64,000 nt of DNA from JACKII01 sp041687435 (GCA_041687435.1 JAWLBX010000002.1:186001-250000), one strand, 5' to 3'. Counted from the first letter of the stretch, positions 25,335 to 34,578 are shown. The notes: generated by a model not told the origin, from the letters alone. A program made the numbers and translations.

Positions 25335-26597
25335 TCACGCCTGCCGAACGGACGCAACCGACCAATACAATGCCAACGCTGCCAGCGATGCCCCGATGGC
25401 GACCAGGACGACCGCGCCATAGCCGCTGACATCGTGCAGGTAGCCGCCCAACGTGGCGCCGACCGCGGCGCCGGAGCCCATACCCATGTGCACCGATCCC
25501 ATGATCAGCCCGAGGCTCGGCCCGCGCCCGAACAGGTGTGGCACCATGGCGTTCACGATCGGCCCGCGCGCGCCGAAGGTCGGTCCGTAAACCGCAACGA
25601 ACAGCCCGACCAGCCACCAGACCGGCGACATCATGATCGCCAGAAGCAGGATAAACCCGGCAATCGTCATCGCATAGCTGAGCGTCATCGCCAAAGGCCG
25701 GCCGCGGCGGTCCGCAACCCAGCCGAAGACGATCAACCCAACCGTTCCCGCCAGCCCGGTCACACCGAAAGCGGTGGCCGACGCCAAGGGATCGAAGCCC
25801 TGATCCACCAGGAAGGCAACGATTTGCGGATTGATGGTGAACATACTGAATGCGGTCAGAAACTGCATGCCGAACAGCGTCCAGAAGCGGACCTGCCGGT
25901 AAGCCTCCGACGCGGTGGTGGCTTTGGGCAATGCATTGGCGGCAGGCTTGGCCCCGCTTCCGGGAAGGGGCGGTGCCGGTACGAGCACGGATTGCCGCGG
26001 CGCGCGCAAGCGGTGCCAGGGCAGGATCAACAGGATTGCCGCAATCACCGCAACGATCAGGGACAGGGTGCCATAGGCCGACCGCCAGCCGTTCGTATCG
26101 ATCAGCCATTGCAGCAGCGGGGCAAACACCAGCACGCCGATGCCGGATGCAGCGGCGGCCGTGGCGATCGCTATGGTCAGGCTGGCCCGGAACCAGCGGG
26201 CGAGAAGCGTGGCATGGCTGACCGTGCCGACCAGCGCGCCGGTGATCCCGACGCAGACGCCAAGGAAGAGATAGAACTGCCACAACGCCGCCGCCGCCGC
26301 CGTGGCCTGGAAACCCGCCGCAAGCCCGGCCGCGCCTGCGACATAGGTCCAGCGGGGACCCCACAAATCCATCAACCGGCCGGCAAGCGGGCAGCCGATG
26401 CCGAAACACAGCATCATGAGGCCGTAGATACCGGCAGTTTCCGCCCGGTTCCAGCCGAACCCGTCGGCGAGAGGCAACAGGAAAACCGCAAAACTGTCGA
26501 AACTGACGCGCATAACGGCGGTCAGGATCGCACAGATCACGACAACGGCCACAGGCCAAGCCCAGGCGCGAGGTTCCGAGGACCCAGCCAATGCCAC
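25335..26597 (-). CDS. Major facilitator superfamily transporter
   Basis: A 420-aa inner-membrane carrier with about 12 hydrophobic segments in two halves joined by a charged loop near residues 200-230. 'SFDSFAVFLLPLADGFGWNR', 'GRLMDLWGPRWTYVAG' and 'FGWVADRRGRPLAM' are MFS motif A-type loops. The overall plan resembles the monocarboxylate/oxalate-formate group, but the substrate is not readable. I place the start at GTG 26597, after AAGGGGG. An upstream GTG at 26633 has no ribosome site and lies at the edge of a terminator-like hairpin. It follows the carboxymuconolactone decarboxylase-like gene on the same strand. Confidence 0.88.
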   Translation of the reverse strand: MALAGSSEPRAWAWPVAVVVICAILTAVMRVSFDSFAVFLLPLADGFGWNRAETAGIYGLMMLCFGIGCPLAGRLMDLWGPRWTYVAGAAGLAAGFQATAAAAALWQFYLFLGVCVGITGALVGTVSHATLLARWFRASLTIAIATAAAASGIGVLVFAPLLQWLIDTNGWRSAYGTLSLIVAVIAAILLILPWHRLRAPRQSVLVPAPPLPGSGAKPAANALPKATTASEAYRQVRFWTLFGMQFLTAFSMFTINPQIVAFLVDQGFDPLASATAFGVTGLAGTVGLIVFGWVADRRGRPLAMTLSYAMTIAGFILLLAIMMSPVWWLVGLFVAVYGPTFGARGPIVNAMVPHLFGRGPSLGLIMGSVHMGMGSGAAVGATLGGYLHDVSGYGAVVLVAIGASLAALALYWSVASVRQA

Positions 26598-26631
26598 CCT
26601 ACCCCCTTCGAGACCGAAAACCGGAACGAAC

Positions 26632-26667
26632 ACAAAAACAGCGCCGCTTCACTCTGGTTGCGGCGCC
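26632..26667 (-). terminator. Terminator-like hairpin upstream of the MFS gene
   Basis: On the minus strand, a 7-bp GC-rich stem (GCGCCGC / GCGGCGC, arms at 26660-26666 and 26641-26647) is followed by TGTTTTTG. It lies between the carboxymuconolactone decarboxylase-like gene and the MFS gene, ending about 35 bases before the likely MFS start. It could terminate the first transcript or attenuate the second. Confidence 0.45.
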
Positions 26668-26689
26668 GGAGAAAATTCCTCCCAAAAAG

Positions 26690-26706
26690 GTTAACAAAAC
26701 GTTAAC
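26690..26706. repeat. GTTAAC pair
   Basis: Two GTTAAC hexamers (26690-26695 and 26701-26706), each self-complementary, separated by five bases. They lie in the AT-rich patch between the two minus-strand genes. A small operator for a local regulator is possible but unproven. Confidence 0.3.
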
Positions 26707-26735
26707 GCACAGGCGCGATATTTAGTCCCTGCCGG

Positions 26736-27137
26736 TCAAAGACCCATGTCATCGAACACGGTCTTGGCCTCGCGGAACGCTTCGACCGCAGCTGGAACGC
26801 CGGCATAAACGGCAACCTGCAGAAATACTTCGGCGATCTCGTCCTTGGTCATGCCGTTGGCGATGGCGCCGCGGGTGTGCAGCTTCAATTCGGCAGAGCG
26901 GCCAAGCGCCGCGAGCAGGGCCAGGTTGATGGTGGAGCGGGTCTTGCGTTCCAGGCCGTCGCTGCACCAGACGGTTCCCCAGGCGTACTCGGTCACGAAC
27001 TGCTGCAGCTTGCGGGTAAATTCGTCTTCCGAGCCGCGGGCGATCGACGGCTCGACATAGCCATCGCCCAGCACTTCGCGGCGCACGTTGAGCCCGGCCT
27101 TGAAGGCGTCGGTATTGTTGTACTTGGAGGTATCCAT
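26736..27137 (-). CDS. Carboxymuconolactone decarboxylase family protein
   Basis: A 133-aa protein of the AhpD/CMD fold. 'WGTVWCSDGLERKTRSTINLALLAALGR' spans the conserved core (residues about 57-84), and 'ELKLHTRGAIANGMTKDEI' has the conserved His. The sequence resembles PcaC, 4-carboxymuconolactone decarboxylase of the protocatechuate pathway, and lacks the CxxC pair of AhpD-type peroxidase members. No other pca genes are here, so I do not assign pcaC. The ATG at 27137 is preferred over a 25-residue longer reading. It is divergent from the SDR gene at 27242. Confidence 0.85.
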   Translation of the reverse strand: MDTSKYNNTDAFKAGLNVRREVLGDGYVEPSIARGSEDEFTRKLQQFVTEYAWGTVWCSDGLERKTRSTINLALLAALGRSAELKLHTRGAIANGMTKDEIAEVFLQVAVYAGVPAAVEAFREAKTVFDDMGL

Positions 27138-27241
27138 CGTCGTCTGAGTCCTTGTTCGAACGGGAATGGGTTGACGCCGCCGCATCTGAGGCAAAGCATG
27201 CGCGCCTTGCAAGCCCCCTCGTTGAAAAGGATGCTGCGGCC

Positions 27242-27967
27242 TTGGTTCGCTTCGATTTCACTGGCAGGTCTGTGCTGGTCACCGGCGCATCGGCCGGCAT
27301 TGGCAACGCCATCGCCCGCGGCTTTCGCGACGCCGGCGCAACGGTCCATGCGACCGGCACGCGGCCGCGTGCGTCCTACGATACGGATCTGGACGGTATG
27401 ACCTTCCACCAGACCGACATCGGCGATGGCAATGCGCTGCAAACGCTGGCCGATGCGATCCCGGAGTTGGATGTGCTGGTGAACAACGCGGGCACCGTGC
27501 TCTATCGCCGGCAGGAATACGAGCGGGAGAATTTTCAGCGGGTTCTGGATGTCAACCTGACCGGCATGATGATCCTGTCCGGCCTGCTGCGCCCGAAACT
27601 GGCCGCAAGCTCCGCCGCCAGCATTGTCAATCTGACCTCCGTCACGGCATTTTTCGGCAGCCGCGGCAACCCGGCCTATGGCGCCTCCAAAGCCGGCATC
27701 GTGCAATTGACCAAGACGCTTGCCGTCGCCTGGGCGCGCGACGGAATCCGCGTCAACGCCATCGCGCCCGGCTTCATCGCAACGGAAATGACCAAGGTCT
27801 CGCAAACAGGCGCGGTCAACGAGGGAATCCTGCAACGCACGCCGCTCGGCCGGTGGGGCCAGCCTGCGGATATTGCCGGCGCAGCGATGTTTCTGGCCTC
27901 GGACGCCGCGGCATTTATCACCGGCGAAACCATGACGGTTGACGGCGGCTTTTCCTCCAATCTTTGA
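27242..27967 (+). CDS. Short-chain dehydrogenase/reductase
   Basis: A 241-aa NAD(P)-dependent SDR. 'SVLVTGASAGIGNAIARG' is the cofactor loop, 'DVLVNNAGTVLYRR' the NNAG motif, 'VNLTSVTAF' carries the catalytic Ser, and 'PAYGASKAGIVQLTK' the YxxxK. 'IRVNAIAPGFIATEM' and 'ETMTVDGGFSSN' are the usual closing motifs. The likely start is TTG at 27242. The open frame extends to a TTG at 27152, but that would add a 30-residue leader not typical of the family. The substrate is unknown. Divergent from the CMD-family gene, which could point to a shared aromatic or lactone substrate (weak inference). Confidence 0.88.
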   Translation: MVRFDFTGRSVLVTGASAGIGNAIARGFRDAGATVHATGTRPRASYDTDLDGMTFHQTDIGDGNALQTLADAIPELDVLVNNAGTVLYRRQEYERENFQRVLDVNLTGMMILSGLLRPKLAASSAASIVNLTSVTAFFGSRGNPAYGASKAGIVQLTKTLAVAWARDGIRVNAIAPGFIATEMTKVSQTGAVNEGILQRTPLGRWGQPADIAGAAMFLASDAAAFITGETMTVDGGFSSNL

Positions 27968-28000
27968 TTGACCGTAACTTGCGGCATCATCGCTTCGCGC

Positions 28001-28030
28001 TTGAAAGCCTAACCATTAGCATGCTATTTA
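28001..28030 (+). promoter_or_regulatory. Candidate promoter of the marR-emrAB operon with an overlapping palindrome
   Basis: TTGAAA at 28001-28006 and TATTTA at 28025-28030 are spaced by 18 bases. A perfect 10-bp palindrome, TAGCATGCTA (28017-28026), overlaps the -10 side. The ATG follows at 28038 with no clear ribosome binding site, so the message may be nearly leaderless. The layout is what autorepression by a MarR dimer would look like. Confidence 0.55.
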
Positions 28031-28037
28031 ATAGTAA

Positions 28038-28484
28038 ATGAACCAATACACCCTTGGCCGCCAGATCGCCGTTGTCGCCAGGCTGTGGCGTGGAGAATTG
28101 GACCGCCGGCTGCAACCGCACAGCCTCAGCCAGGCGCGCTATGCCCTGCTGACCCTGCTGGCGGAGGCGAGAGGGCCGCTTGCACAAAACGATCTGGCCG
28201 ACCGGGCGGGGATAACCGGCCCCACACTTGTGCGGCAGCTCGACCAATTGGAACACAACGGCCTGGTGGAGCGGCGCGATGCCCCGGACGACCGGCGCGT
28301 CAAACATGTTTCGATTACCCAGTCTGGCCGTAAGGCTCACAAGTCCGCCAAACTGATTGCGGAATGCCTGCGTGAGGAAGTGACGAACGATATGCCGCCG
28401 CAGCAGGTTGCCCATCTGGAGGAGGCGCTGTCGGCTTTGCTGCAGCGGCTCGACATGATCCGATTGTCTGATAGCGCAAAATGA
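28038..28484 (+). CDS. MarR family transcriptional regulator
   Basis: A 148-aa winged-helix repressor-type protein. 'LSQARYALLTLLAEARGPLAQNDLADRAGI' (residues 30-59) leads into the recognition helix 'TGPTLVRQLDQLEHNGLVER'. The wing carries 'RRDAPDDRRVKHVSITQSG', with the DxRxK pattern of MarR proteins. Its stop overlaps the start of the emrA-like gene in ATGA, so it heads a MarR-EmrA-EmrB operon. By analogy with E. coli EmrR it probably represses its own operon and responds to an aromatic or amphipathic compound. Confidence 0.93.
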   Translation: MNQYTLGRQIAVVARLWRGELDRRLQPHSLSQARYALLTLLAEARGPLAQNDLADRAGITGPTLVRQLDQLEHNGLVERRDAPDDRRVKHVSITQSGRKAHKSAKLIAECLREEVTNDMPPQQVAHLEEALSALLQRLDMIRLSDSAK

Positions 28485-29635
28485 CCGACGAAATACCGAA
28501 AACAGCCCCGACCGAGCCCTTGCCGCAACCGGTCCGACGCAGCCGCCTCGGCCGCAGCATGCTCCGTTACGTCATCATCGCGATCGTGGCGCTGGTCGCT
28601 CTGGGATGGGCTTACACCGAAATCATGGCACGGCTGACGCACGTGTTCGAATACGACGCTCGCATCGCAACCGACCTGGTCACCATGTCCAGCCGGCGCG
28701 ATGGCCAGCTGCTCGACCTAGTGATCAGGGAAGGCCAGACGGTAGAAGCCGGCGCAGTCCTGGCCCGGCTTGACGACCGGATTCCCAAGCTTGAAGCGGA
28801 TGCGATCGAGGCCCGGCTGGCCTCGCTGGAAGCCGACCGGATGCGGCTTGTCGGCAAGCAGGCGATGATGGATCAGCAAACCGGCAGCCGCATTTCATCC
28901 CGCACATCGGAATTGCAGGCCAACCGGGCGAAGCGCGCCTCGTTGCGGGCGGAATTGGCCCTTGCCCAGCAAGACCTCGCCCGTGTCGAGCGCCTGTTCC
29001 AACGCAAGGTGATCAGCCGGGCGCGGCTGGATGAAGCCCGCGCCGCGGTCGGCCGGCTGCGGAGCGACGTAGCTGAGGCCGAAGCGCAGATGGAGCGGGC
29101 GCGCGGCGCCATCGCCGAGAGCGAGGCCGAACGCGGCGAGATCGAGATGATCGCGCAGGAAATGTCGATGCTGGACCACCAGGCCTCCGCATTGAGCGCT
29201 GAATTGGAACAGAAGCGGGTCGAGGTAGAGGAACACGTCATCCGTGCGCCCATTGCCGGCATCATCGACCGGCTGTTTGTCGAAGAGGGCGAGTTCGTGC
29301 GCGTTGGTCAGCGGGTTCTAATGATGCACAATCCGGACTCGGTCTGGGTCGAGGCCAATATCAAAGAGACGGAGCTGCGGCTGCTGAAGATCGGCCAACC
29401 GGTGCACATTTATGTCGACGCCTTCCCGAAAGCGGATGTGCGCGGCACCGTCGAGCGAATCGGCTCGGCGACAACCGCGAAATTTGCCTTGCTGCCGACG
29501 CCCAATCCATCCGGCAACTTCACCAAGATCACCCAGCGGGTGCCCGTGCGGATCGCGATCGACCATCCGGACGCGCCGGATATCCGGCTGTCGCCCGGCA
29601 TGATGGTCGAGGTTGAGATCGACGTGCGCAAGTAG
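28481..29635 (+). CDS. emrA: EmrA-like HlyD family efflux adaptor
   Basis: Periplasmic membrane-fusion subunit of a tripartite drug pump. It is 384 aa: a Pro-rich cytoplasmic head, a membrane segment ('YVIIAIVALVALGWAYTEIM'), a first lipoyl half ('RRDGQLLDLVIREGQTVEAG'), a coiled-coil hairpin (about 95-245), a second lipoyl half ('HVIRAPIAGIIDRLFVEEGE'), then a beta-barrel ending 'LSPGMMVEVEIDVRK'. 'VWVEANIKETELRLLKIGQPV' is typical of EmrA proteins. It pairs with the DHA2 permease that starts 21 bases downstream. No TolC gene is linked. Confidence 0.93.
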   Translation: MTDEIPKTAPTEPLPQPVRRSRLGRSMLRYVIIAIVALVALGWAYTEIMARLTHVFEYDARIATDLVTMSSRRDGQLLDLVIREGQTVEAGAVLARLDDRIPKLEADAIEARLASLEADRMRLVGKQAMMDQQTGSRISSRTSELQANRAKRASLRAELALAQQDLARVERLFQRKVISRARLDEARAAVGRLRSDVAEAEAQMERARGAIAESEAERGEIEMIAQEMSMLDHQASALSAELEQKRVEVEEHVIRAPIAGIIDRLFVEEGEFVRVGQRVLMMHNPDSVWVEANIKETELRLLKIGQPVHIYVDAFPKADVRGTVERIGSATTAKFALLPTPNPSGNFTKITQRVPVRIAIDHPDAPDIRLSPGMMVEVEIDVRK

Positions 29636-29656
29636 GCGCTTTCAGAGAGCACGGGG

Positions 29657-31414
29657 ATGGCCGCCAACACAGTCACCGACCGCGAAGCCGAGACCATCGA
29701 GGTTCTGAGTTCGCGGTATGGTGCCAGGCGCTACCGCTGGCTGGTCGTATCCGCCTGCCTGGCCGGCTCGCTGGGGATGGTCCTGTCTTCGGTCAGCATG
29801 AACGTGGCCGTGCCCAGCGTGATGGGCGCCTTCGGGGTTGGCCAGGATCAGGCGCAGTGGGTGGCGACCGGTTATCTGGCCACCATGGTGATCGGCATGC
29901 TGCTGAACGCCTGGCTGGTGGCGGCGATCGGTCAGCGGCTCACATTCCTGCTGGTCACCGCCGTGTTCCTGACCGCCTCCGCCATCGGTGCGTTTTCCAC
30001 CAGCATCGAAATGCTGATTGTCGCGCGCATCATGCAAGGCATTCCGGCCGGCGTGATGCAGCCGTTTTCGATGATGATCAATTTCCAGGTATTCCCGCCG
30101 GAACGGCGCGGCACCGCCATGGGCATTTTTGGCATGGGCGTTGTGCTGGCGCCGGTGTTCGGGCCGTTGCTTGGCGGCATCGCTATCGACACGCTCGGCT
30201 GGCGCTACATTTTCGCGATGCCCCTGCCCTTCATCGCCGTTGCGCTGATCCTGGGGCCGATTTTCCTGCCCGAAAAGGCCAGGGGCACGGCCTTCCCGCC
30301 GTTCGACTGGACCGGGCTGGGATTGCTGGTCGTCACGCTCGCCCTGATCCTGGGGGGGTTGACCAATGGCCAGCGGCTCGGCTGGACCTCTGACGTGATC
30401 GTGGGCCGCCTGATCGGTGGCGTCTGCATGGCGGTCGCCTTCGTCTGGTGGGAGGGCAGAGCCAAACGCCCGTTGCTGGATTTCACGCTGTTCCGGAATC
30501 CCCGGTTCGCCTCCGCCATGCTGGTGTCGTTCATTTTCGGCATCTGCATGTTCGGCTCTTCCTATGTCGTGCCGGTGTTTGCGCAGACGGTGCAAGGCTA
30601 CACGGCCATGAAAGCCGGATGGTTGCTGGCCCTTGGCGGCAGCGTGATGGTGTTCATGTTTCCGCTGAGCGGCCGGGTGTCGGATACCTTTCCGCCGCAA
30701 TGGCTGATTTTGAGCGGGCTCGTGATCTTCTCAATCGGCTTTATTCTGATGCACCGGGTCGATGTGAACTCCGGCTTCCTGCTGATCGCGGGCTTAAGCG
30801 CGTTCACCCGTATCGGCCTGTCCTGGGTACTGACCCCGCTCAACGCCACATCGCTGCGGTATGTGCCGCCGGAAAAGCTGGCTAGCGCCTCCAGCAACGC
30901 CAATTTCTTCCGCCAATTGGGCGGGGGCATGGGCATCGCCATTCTGGTTGCGGTGCTGGAAACGCGCACCGAATTCCATGCCACCGCCCTGACCGCCACC
31001 CAGACCCCGGCGAACGGTACCAGCACCGAGGTGGTGGGTCTGGTTACCGGTCTGCTGGCTCAGACCGGCGTGCCGGAACAGATTCTGAACGGGCACGCGC
31101 TGACATTCCTCGGCCAAATCGTTTACGCGAATGCTTACATGTTCGGCTTCCAGGACGTGTTTCTGGTGTTGGGTCTGATAACGCTGGCCGCCACGATCCC
31201 CGCCTATTTCGTCCAGCGGCCTCGGGTACGCCCCGCCTTGACGGTCGCATCGGCCGCCGAGACCGAGCAGCCTCCCGCACCTGCGGTTGCGCCCGCAACA
31301 TCGCCCTTGCCGCCAGTGCCTCGCGGCCGCAGTCTGCACCCGCGGCCGGTCCGCCGTGCCGGCATAGCCAGGCGCGGCGCCCAGTTCGGCCGGCTGCGCC
31401 GCAATGCCCGCTGA
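29657..31414 (+). CDS. emrB: DHA2 family multidrug efflux MFS permease (EmrB-like)
   Basis: A 585-aa, 14-segment drug:proton antiporter. 'VLSSVSMNVAVPSVMGAFGV' and 'WVATGYLATMVIGMLLNAWL' are the DHA2 opening segments. 'VARIMQGIPAGVMQPFSMM' and 'GTAMGIFGMGVVLAPVFGPLLGG' contain the antiporter motif C region. The last 70 residues after the final membrane segment are rich in Pro, Ala and Arg ('PAVAPATSPLPPVPRG') and are probably disordered. Such a tail is longer than usual. The ATG at 29657 has an imperfect upstream GAGAGC. Confidence 0.93.
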   Translation: MAANTVTDREAETIEVLSSRYGARRYRWLVVSACLAGSLGMVLSSVSMNVAVPSVMGAFGVGQDQAQWVATGYLATMVIGMLLNAWLVAAIGQRLTFLLVTAVFLTASAIGAFSTSIEMLIVARIMQGIPAGVMQPFSMMINFQVFPPERRGTAMGIFGMGVVLAPVFGPLLGGIAIDTLGWRYIFAMPLPFIAVALILGPIFLPEKARGTAFPPFDWTGLGLLVVTLALILGGLTNGQRLGWTSDVIVGRLIGGVCMAVAFVWWEGRAKRPLLDFTLFRNPRFASAMLVSFIFGICMFGSSYVVPVFAQTVQGYTAMKAGWLLALGGSVMVFMFPLSGRVSDTFPPQWLILSGLVIFSIGFILMHRVDVNSGFLLIAGLSAFTRIGLSWVLTPLNATSLRYVPPEKLASASSNANFFRQLGGGMGIAILVAVLETRTEFHATALTATQTPANGTSTEVVGLVTGLLAQTGVPEQILNGHALTFLGQIVYANAYMFGFQDVFLVLGLITLAATIPAYFVQRPRVRPALTVASAAETEQPPAPAVAPATSPLPPVPRGRSLHPRPVRRAGIARRGAQFGRLRRNAR

Positions 31415-31429
31415 CATGCCGAGTCCGCC

Positions 31430-32599
31430 ATGATGTCTTCCGATGCCTTCCGCGATTTCGAGACCTACCTGGCCGCAATCGAAAAATTCACCGACGACGA
31501 ACTGATCCCGGCCGAACCGCGGCTTGAAGCGGAAGATTGCGTGCCGGCGGAACTCGTGCAGCGCATGCGGGAGCTGGGGCTTTTCGGCATTTCGATCCCG
31601 GAAGAGTTCGGCGGCCTCGCCTGCAGCCAGGAGGAGCAGGTACGCCTCACCATGGCATTCACCCGCGCCTCTGCCGTTTACCGCTCGCGGTTTTCGACGA
31701 CGATCGGGCTGACGAGCCAGGCCATCCTCGATTTCGCGACCGACGAGCAAAAACAGCAATGGCTGCCGCGCATGGCGTCCGGCGAGGTCACCGGTGCCTT
31801 CGCCCTTACGGAGCCGGATGCGGGCAGCGACGCCGGAGCATTGACGACGACCGCGGTTCGAGATGGCGACCACTACGTCCTGAACGGGTGGAAGCGATAC
31901 ATTACCAATGCGCCGGAGGCCGACCTGTTCCTGGTGATGGCGCGCACGGACCTGTCGAGCCAAGGCTCGCAGGGCATTTCCGCCTTTCTTGTGCCCGCCG
32001 GCACCCCCGGGATCGAGCCGCTGCCGGCGCCACCCCTGTTGGGCCTGCGTGGCTCTCATTCGACCGAAATCCGGATCGAAAATTGCCGCGTGCCAGCCGC
32101 CAACCTTGTCGGCGGCGTCGAAGGGCGCGGCCTGGGCGCGGCCCTGCGCGGCATCAATTCCGCCCGCACTCATGTCGCCGCCACCTGTGTCGGCCAGGCT
32201 ATCCGGCTGATTGCGGAGGCTGTGGCGCATGCCCGGCAGCGCCAGCAATTCGGCCAACCTATTGGCGATTTCCAGATGGTCCAGGCGATGCTGGCGGACA
32301 TGCAGGCCGACATGCTGGCGGCAAAAGCCCTGGTGCTGGACGTATCACGTGCGTTCGACCGGGCGGTGGAGGGCGGAACCGCCCTGGCATTCCCGAATAT
32401 TGCCGCCGCCAAATATTTCGCCTCGGAAATGGTTTGCCGCGTCGCGGACCGGGCGGTGCAAGTCCTGGGCGGGGCCGGCTATGTGGAGGACAACGCCGTC
32501 ACGCGGATGTACCGCGACGTGCGCCTGTTCCGGCTGTTCGAGGGCACCAGCCAGATCCAGCAGCAGCAGATCGCGAAGGCCATGCTGCGCGCCAACTGA
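31430..32599 (+). CDS. Acyl-CoA dehydrogenase
   Basis: FAD-dependent enzyme introducing an alpha-beta double bond in an acyl-CoA. It is 389 aa, the usual length. 'GAFALTEPDAGSDAGALTTTA' and 'LNGWKRYITNAPEADLFLVMA' are the flavin- and substrate-binding signatures. 'YVEDNAVTRMYRDVRLFRLFEGTSQIQ' (residues about 352-378) includes the catalytic-base Glu in 'FEGTSQIQ'. The gene starts 15 bases after emrB, so it is probably cotranscribed with the efflux genes, an unusual pairing. Confidence 0.95.
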   Translation: MMSSDAFRDFETYLAAIEKFTDDELIPAEPRLEAEDCVPAELVQRMRELGLFGISIPEEFGGLACSQEEQVRLTMAFTRASAVYRSRFSTTIGLTSQAILDFATDEQKQQWLPRMASGEVTGAFALTEPDAGSDAGALTTTAVRDGDHYVLNGWKRYITNAPEADLFLVMARTDLSSQGSQGISAFLVPAGTPGIEPLPAPPLLGLRGSHSTEIRIENCRVPAANLVGGVEGRGLGAALRGINSARTHVAATCVGQAIRLIAEAVAHARQRQQFGQPIGDFQMVQAMLADMQADMLAAKALVLDVSRAFDRAVEGGTALAFPNIAAAKYFASEMVCRVADRAVQVLGGAGYVEDNAVTRMYRDVRLFRLFEGTSQIQQQQIAKAMLRAN

Positions 32600-32655
32600 T
32601 GCGCCGCTCAGGCCAAGCCCCGGACAGCCAAACCGGCCGCCCGGGAAAGACACCG

Positions 32656-34578
32656 CTAACGGCCGCCCAGCCGGATTTTCACGCCGGCAAAGGCGCCGAT
32701 GCCCGGATTACTGAACCCGAAAACATCCTGGTAGTCCTCGTCCAGCAAGTTCTCGACCCGGCCGAACAGTTCGATCCGGTCGGTCACCTGGTAGGCCGCC
32801 GTCACGTCTGCCTTGACGTAACTGTCCAGGGTAACCATCCGCCGGTTGGCGAAGAAGTTGGAAAACTGAAAATCCTTCTGGTCGCCATTGTAGTCCACCC
32901 CCAGGTCGATCGTCGCGCGCCCTTCCAGGAAGCGGTAACCGGCATTCAGGCTGGCGGTGTGGCGCGGCCTGCGGACAAGCTGGGTTCCGTTCGGATCCTC
33001 TGCGTCGGTGTAGGTATATTGGCCGGACAGCAACAAGTCGTCGATGGGTTCCGCCGTAAGGCTGACCTCGACACCCTGCACCTTCGTCACGCCGGGCAGG
33101 TTGACGGCAGTATTGCCGGCGCCATCGATCAGGTCGGTGATGCGGTTGTGGAAGTAGGTCAGGTCGACCGTGACGCGGTCATCCCAGACACTCTGTTCGA
33201 TGCCGATATCGAAGCCGCGGCTTTCCTCCGGCTGCAGGTTGGGGTTGGGTACAAAATTCGGACCGAAACCATAGAGTTCGAACAGGGTGGGGTTCTTGAC
33301 GCCTGTGCCGAAACTGCCGTGCAGTCGGGTGCCCGTTTGCGGGAAGAGATAGGCCGCCGTGGCGCGGTACGTGGTGGCGTCGGCAAACAACTCGTTGAAA
33401 TCGTGCCGCACGCTGGCAGACAGAAACAGCCGGTCGAACAGGCTCACCCGATATTCGCCGACAAGGCCGTGGTTGGTGATGTCCAGGTCCGAACCACCGA
33501 ATGCGCTGACGGTTTTCTGGGCATCGTTTTCCCGTTCCACCAGCACCGTGAAGGTGTGGCTGGCGTCCGCGATCTCCGGCGTTTCCAGGAACAGGTTCGA
33601 TTGATAGTCGAACCGCGTTTTTTCTCCTTTCGACGAGAACGACACGGCGCCATTTGTCAGGGAATCCGCCTGGTCGGTATGGTAGGCTGCGCCCGCGATG
33701 TGTTCCCAGCGGCCATCGAACAGGCTGTACTTCACCTGGACCCGTCCGGTGCGTTGAAGGGAGTCCGTTTCCTCGTCGCCATCGACCGTGCCGATAATGC
33801 CGGCCACAAATGGCTGCGGATCGGTCTCGATTGTGCTTTTCATCAGGCGGCCGAACAGGTCGATCTCCAGATTATCGAGTGGCTGCAGGCCGATCTTGAT
33901 GTTCAGCGTCCTGTTCTCGTTACCGTCGCGCTCCGTATTGCCTTCGGATTTCGGCGCCACCGAAACGCCGCCAGTGCGGAAGAAGGTGCCGCCCAGGGAA
34001 AAGTCGTAGGTCTCTCCGCCGCCCTGCAACTGGGCCGCCAGTCGCCCGGTCTCGAACGAGCCACCTTCTGCCGAAACGGTCAGGCCGATGGGGCCGCCGC
34101 CTTTCTTGGTGATAATGTTGACGACGCCGCCAATCGCCTCGCTGCCGTAGATGGCACTTTGCGGGCCGCGCAGGATCTCGATCCGCTCGACATCGCTCGC
34201 CAGCATATTGCCGAAGTCGAATTCCGAAGCCCCGCTGGGGTCGTTCAGTTCGATCCCGTCGATCAAAACCAGCGTGTGATTCGCCTCTGCGCCGCGAATG
34301 CGGACCTGCGTCTGGCTGCCTGTCGGCCCGGACCGGGCGAGCGCCACGCCGGGGACCTTGCGCAACACGTCGGCGAGACTGCGGGCCTGCTGACGTTCGA
34401 TCTGTTCGGAAGTGATCACGGTGACGGCGCTGCCGACTTCCCTGGCGGCCACCGGCGTGGCGCTGGCGGATACGACGACGGGCGCGAGCACGATGGGCTC
34501 GTCGGCGGCCAGAACATTGGCGGCAGGCAGCACGGACAAGGCCAATGCGCCTGCAAGTCGATGGTGGAATATGGTCAT
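32656..34578 (-). CDS. btuB: TonB-dependent receptor, BtuB-like (cobalamin uptake)
   Basis: Outer-membrane barrel, 640 aa, predicted to import vitamin B12 or a related corrinoid using TonB energy. The signal peptide ends near 'ALSVLPAANVLAAD'. The plug domain follows: 'SATPVAAREVGSAVTVITSEQ', 'SLADVLRKVPGVALARSGP', 'QVRIRGAEANHTLVLIDGIELND' and 'VERIEILRGPQSAIYGSEAIGGVVNIITKK' (residues about 117-146). The protein ends in Arg after 'AGVKIRLGG', consistent with a barrel C-terminus. The B12 call rests on the cobalamin riboswitch upstream and on the BtuB-like plug. No btuCDF or TonB gene is linked. The ATG at 34578 has GAGGGTG upstream. Confidence 0.9.
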   Translation of the reverse strand: MTIFHHRLAGALALSVLPAANVLAADEPIVLAPVVVSASATPVAAREVGSAVTVITSEQIERQQARSLADVLRKVPGVALARSGPTGSQTQVRIRGAEANHTLVLIDGIELNDPSGASEFDFGNMLASDVERIEILRGPQSAIYGSEAIGGVVNIITKKGGGPIGLTVSAEGGSFETGRLAAQLQGGGETYDFSLGGTFFRTGGVSVAPKSEGNTERDGNENRTLNIKIGLQPLDNLEIDLFGRLMKSTIETDPQPFVAGIIGTVDGDEETDSLQRTGRVQVKYSLFDGRWEHIAGAAYHTDQADSLTNGAVSFSSKGEKTRFDYQSNLFLETPEIADASHTFTVLVERENDAQKTVSAFGGSDLDITNHGLVGEYRVSLFDRLFLSASVRHDFNELFADATTYRATAAYLFPQTGTRLHGSFGTGVKNPTLFELYGFGPNFVPNPNLQPEESRGFDIGIEQSVWDDRVTVDLTYFHNRITDLIDGAGNTAVNLPGVTKVQGVEVSLTAEPIDDLLLSGQYTYTDAEDPNGTQLVRRPRHTASLNAGYRFLEGRATIDLGVDYNGDQKDFQFSNFFANRRMVTLDSYVKADVTAAYQVTDRIELFGRVENLLDEDYQDVFGFSNPGIGAFAGVKIRLGGR

